Shown piece after piece: positions 61,207 through 64,000 of a DNA stretch of 64,000 nt; the first letter of the stretch is position 1; each line of letters opens with the position of its first letter. Origin of the DNA: an uncultured Flavobacteriaceae bacterium (GTDB lineage Bacteria; Bacteroidota; Bacteroidia; Flavobacteriales; Flavobacteriaceae); assembly GCA_947497245.1 (NCBI GenBank), contig CANMFO010000001.1:744001-808000 (forward strand), read 5' to 3'. The notes under the pieces are model-generated. The model had not been told where the DNA came from. It saw only the letters and a program-made list of their open reading frames with translations, and did not search any database. A program made the translations under genes and the position numbers.

Positions 61207-63537
61207 ATGTACCGATCGCTCTATACGAACAGAAGAAGTTTTATCAAGAAAATGGCCGTGCTGTCGGCAATGACCGCGGCGGCGGGCATGTTTCCGGGCA
61301 TCGTATTTGCCGAGGAGCAGGAAAGGGGAATTCCCACGGATGCGAACCTGGATTGGAAAAAAGCCCCTTGCAGGTTCTGCGGAGTGGGCTGTGGTGTACT
61401 GGTCGGCACCGAGAACGGAAGGGCGGTAGCCGTAAAAGGCGACCCAAAATCTCCTGTAAATAAAGGGTTGTGCTGTGTAAAGGGATACCATTCCATCATG
61501 GCATTATACGGCAAGGACCGGTTGACCAAGCCCTTGGTAAAAAAGAATGGGACCTATGTGGAGACCTCCATGGAAGAGGCACTGGACCTTGTAGCCTCCA
61601 AGATGAAGGAAACCATTGCTGACCATGGAAAGGACGCCGTATCCATATATGGCTCCGGGCAATGGACCATTCCTGATGGCTACGTGGCCTCCAAGTTGTT
61701 CAAGGGCTGTATCGGGACCAACAATGTGGAAGCCAACGCCCGCCTTTGTATGGCGACCGCCGTGACCGGATTTTTGACCTCGTTCGGACTCGATGAGCCC
61801 ATGGGCTGCTATGAGGATATCGACCATGCCAATACCTTTGTCCTATGGGGCAACAACATGGCCGAGATGCATCCGGTACTGTTCTCGCGTTTGTTGGACC
61901 AACGCCTAAGGCGCGGGGCCAAAATCATTGATTTTGCCACAAGGACCACCCGTACCAGTATGGCGGCGGACAAATCAATATTGTTCAACCCACAGACCGA
62001 CCTAGCGGTCGCCAATGCCATATGCCATGAAATTGTGAACAACGGATGGGTGAACACCGAATTTGTCAAGGAACACTGCAATTTCAGCAAGGGACTTACC
62101 CAAATGGGATATGGCCTGGAAGATCATTACAAGTTCACCGACAAGCCGGAATCCATAACTTTTGAGGACTATAAAGCGTTCTTGGCGGACTATGCTCCGG
62201 AAAAGGTTGCGCGATTGGCCGGGGTATCGGTGAAGGACATCAAATACCTGGCCGCCCATTTCGGGGACCCGAACAAAAAGGTAATGTCGCTTTGGTGCAT
62301 GGGTATGAACCAGCATTCCAGAGGAACCTGGATAAACAATCTGGTGTACAACATCCACCTGTTGACCGGTAAAATATCGAGCCCTGGTAACAGTCCATTT
62401 TCATTGACGGGACAGCCCAGTGCTTGTGGTACGGTCCGCGAAGTGGGTACCTTGACCCATAAGCTGCCGCATGGCGTGGTGATGAACAAGGAGCACCGCG
62501 AGTTTGCCGCTAAAATATGGGGAGTCCCCGTGGAAAACATCCCTGCGAAACCTACCTATCACACCGTGGAGATGTTCCGCGCCCTGGACAGGGGCGATAT
62601 CCGGTTCATGTGGATCCAGGTGACCAATCCGATGGTAACCATGCCCAAGTTAAAACGCTATCGCGATGGGGCCAAAAAGGAGGGACGTTTTATCGTTGTC
62701 TCGGATATCTACCCGACACCCACCACCGACATTGCCGATGTGATATTGCCTTCGGCCATGTGGATCGAACGGGAAGGCCTTTACGGTAATTCGGAGCGGA
62801 GGACACAGTACTTTGAACAAATGTTGGAACCCCCCGGCGAGGCAATGAGCGATACCTGGCAACTGGTGGAGGTCGCCAAACGACTTGGATATGAAAAGCA
62901 GTTCCATTACGGACGGGAAAGCCATATCGAAGAGATATACAACGAATATCGAAAGCACCACGAAGGCAAGAAACACAATATGGCGCCCTTGGAGGTCCTA
63001 AAATCGCAGCCCGGTGCCCTGTGGCCCTATGTGGATGGAAAATCTACAAAATGGCGATTCAATGCCAAGTACGACCCTGCCTGCAGCAATGGAAAGGACT
63101 TTCATTTTTATGGTAAAAAGGACGGGAAGGCGGTCATATGGCAACGGCCCTATGAACCGGCCGCCGAGGAACCCGATTCCGAATATCCGTTTTGGTTGGG
63201 TACAGGTCGCGTGGTGGAACATTGGCACACGGGTTCCATGACCCGACGGATTCCGGTATTGCACCAGGCCATGCCCCATTCGTATGTGGAATTGAACCCT
63301 GGCGATGCGAAACGTATGCAGATCCGGACAGGAGACAAGGTGAGATTGACCACCAGAAGGGGTAAAATCGTACTTCCGGCATCCGTGAATGAGCGGGGCG
63401 TTCCGGCCCCTATGCAGGTGTTCGTGCCCTTTTTTGATGAAAATATGCTAATCAATGACATCACCTTGGATTCCTTTTGCCCCATATCCAAGGAACCGGA
63501 TTACAAGAAATGTGCTGTCAAAGTAGAGAAGGCGTAA
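61207..63537 (+). CDS. napA: periplasmic nitrate reductase catalytic subunit NapA
   Basis: 776 residues. Twin-arginine signal NRRSFIKKMAVLSAM with cleavage near VFAEE. The [4Fe-4S] ligands are C55, C58, C62 (CRFCGVGC) and C90 (CVKG), with Lys92 on the electron path. The molybdenum ligand is expected at Cys181 in NARLCMATAVTGF. Further bis-MGD blocks are FVLWGNNMAEMHPVL, SLWCMGMNQHSRGTW, VSDIYPTPTTDIADVILPSAMW and the C-terminal FVPFFDENMLINDITLD. Reduces nitrate to nitrite in the periplasm. Length is close to the family norm. Confidence 0.95.
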   Translation: MYRSLYTNRRSFIKKMAVLSAMTAAAGMFPGIVFAEEQERGIPTDANLDWKKAPCRFCGVGCGVLVGTENGRAVAVKGDPKSPVNKGLCCVKGYHSIMALYGKDRLTKPLVKKNGTYVETSMEEALDLVASKMKETIADHGKDAVSIYGSGQWTIPDGYVASKLFKGCIGTNNVEANARLCMATAVTGFLTSFGLDEPMGCYEDIDHANTFVLWGNNMAEMHPVLFSRLLDQRLRRGAKIIDFATRTTRTSMAADKSILFNPQTDLAVANAICHEIVNNGWVNTEFVKEHCNFSKGLTQMGYGLEDHYKFTDKPESITFEDYKAFLADYAPEKVARLAGVSVKDIKYLAAHFGDPNKKVMSLWCMGMNQHSRGTWINNLVYNIHLLTGKISSPGNSPFSLTGQPSACGTVREVGTLTHKLPHGVVMNKEHREFAAKIWGVPVENIPAKPTYHTVEMFRALDRGDIRFMWIQVTNPMVTMPKLKRYRDGAKKEGRFIVVSDIYPTPTTDIADVILPSAMWIEREGLYGNSERRTQYFEQMLEPPGEAMSDTWQLVEVAKRLGYEKQFHYGRESHIEEIYNEYRKHHEGKKHNMAPLEVLKSQPGALWPYVDGKSTKWRFNAKYDPACSNGKDFHFYGKKDGKAVIWQRPYEPAAEEPDSEYPFWLGTGRVVEHWHTGSMTRRIPVLHQAMPHSYVELNPGDAKRMQIRTGDKVRLTTRRGKIVLPASVNERGVPAPMQVFVPFFDENMLINDITLDSFCPISKEPDYKKCAVKVEKA

Positions 63538-63540
63538 CCC

Positions 63541-64000
63541 ATGAAGAGAATAGGAATCATATCGTTGTTCGCCCTGTTGTTCGCCGGTTTCTTGATCAAT
63601 TGGCTGTACAGTTACGAAAAGGGGCGGGAAGGCGCGTATATTTCTATTTCCGATGCGAAGGACCCACCCACCATCCTCTCCGAAAGCGCTGTTTTTGAAC
63701 GTTCCGGTTTTGCCCTGGAGTATGTGGACATGCCGGTTGATGCACAACACCAAAGAACACTGGACGACTATTACAAAAACAGGGCCTATCCGGGTGCCCC
63801 GCCCAGTATCCCGCATCCGGTAAAGGAAAAAAGAAGCATGGGAGGTAAGGTATGTCTGCAATGCCACCAAAATGGCGGTTTTGTCGAAAAGTTCAAGGCG
63901 TACGCACCTGTCACTCCGCATCCTGCGATGGTAAACTGTAAACAATGTCATGTGGAGCAACAAACACAGGCCTATTTCATCGATACCGATTTCTATAAAA
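63541..64000 (+). CDS. napB: NapB dihaem cytochrome c subunit of nitrate reductase (partial)
   Basis: Runs off the window end: 153 complete codons are present. An N-terminal membrane/signal helix (IGIISLFALLFAGFLINWLY) precedes the NapB pattern NRAYPGAPPSIPHPV and two haem-binding sites, CLQCH (C105, C108, H109) and CKQCH (C133, C136, H137), with the distal HP of VTPHPAM. NapB passes electrons to NapA in the periplasm. It starts 3 bp after napA. The membrane electron donor (NapC, or NapGH as in other Bacteroidota) must lie beyond the window. Confidence 0.9.
   Translation, partial: MKRIGIISLFALLFAGFLINWLYSYEKGREGAYISISDAKDPPTILSESAVFERSGFALEYVDMPVDAQHQRTLDDYYKNRAYPGAPPSIPHPVKEKRSMGGKVCLQCHQNGGFVEKFKAYAPVTPHPAMVNCKQCHVEQQTQAYFIDTDFYK

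Noticed and set aside
1-64000. Search for tRNA, rRNA, CRISPR arrays, insertion sequences, integrases, toxin-antitoxin pairs or phage-defence genes
   Set aside because: No supporting sequence pattern was seen by reading. A tool-based search could still find a short RNA.

Overview
This 64 kb window reads as chromosomal DNA of a member of the Bacteroidota, most likely a marine Flavobacteriaceae. The evidence is the gene families (DUF2807, DUF2490, DUF2911, DUF4249, DUF4838, DUF5916, TonB receptors with a carboxypeptidase-like regulatory domain, membrane-tethered AraC and LytTR regulators), the near absence of strong Shine-Dalgarno sites, and several promoters of the Bacteroidota type (-7 box TAnnTTTG). 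Genus is not claimed. No rRNA, tRNA, CRISPR array, insertion sequence or phage gene was seen. Coding density is high on both strands.

Layout. 0-3.4 kb: a DUF2807 secreted protein, a MarR/FMN-reductase operon, and an Rrf2 / group III truncated haemoglobin / membrane protein operon with a strong palindrome in front. 3.6-7.1 kb: a rightward VTC (polyphosphate polymerase domain) - DUF4956 - DUF2490 - CotH kinase-like operon. 7.1-28.8 kb: many regulators and single enzymes, including membrane AraC regulators (one with a heavy-metal-binding domain), a CPBP protease, alpha/beta hydrolases, a class C serine hydrolase, a CBM9/DUF5916 protein, PhyH, GNAT, an LpxL-like acyltransferase, a TIM-barrel isomerase, PIMT and a RibD-like reductase. 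It also holds two copies of a divergent two-gene module (single-pass membrane regulator plus secreted LamG/DUF1080-like protein). 28.8-42.1 kb: DUF2911-TPR, a LytTR regulator, then a carbohydrate-type locus around an AraC regulator (DUF4838 protein, PAF-acetylhydrolase-like esterase and PD40 propeller leftward; a double esterase, a beta-helix/PDZ protein and a beta-propeller glycosidase rightward). 42.3-48.8 kb: a TonB receptor with DUF4249 and macroglobulin-like partners. 48.9-55 kb: a SnoaL protein, LytTR regulators, and two paralogous exported NAD-epimerase-like proteins flanking an AraC regulator. 55-59.2 kb: a two-subunit molybdenum hydroxylase with an FG-GAP/ASPIC gene between the subunits. 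59.7-64 kb: an outer-membrane porin followed by napD, napA and the start of napB (periplasmic nitrate reductase), cut by the window end.

The observations judged most interesting are (1) an exact 179-bp inversion inside the first epimerase-like gene (51315-51493). Flipping it back on paper rebuilds a full-length, in-frame 381-residue protein that matches its 379-residue paralogue. (2) The duplicated divergent module at 9.1-11.2 kb and 26.3-28.8 kb, in which a DNA-binding-like domain, one membrane helix and a periplasmic sensor sit back to back with a secreted sugar-binding-type protein. It looks like a one-component transmembrane regulatory system that I cannot match to a named family.
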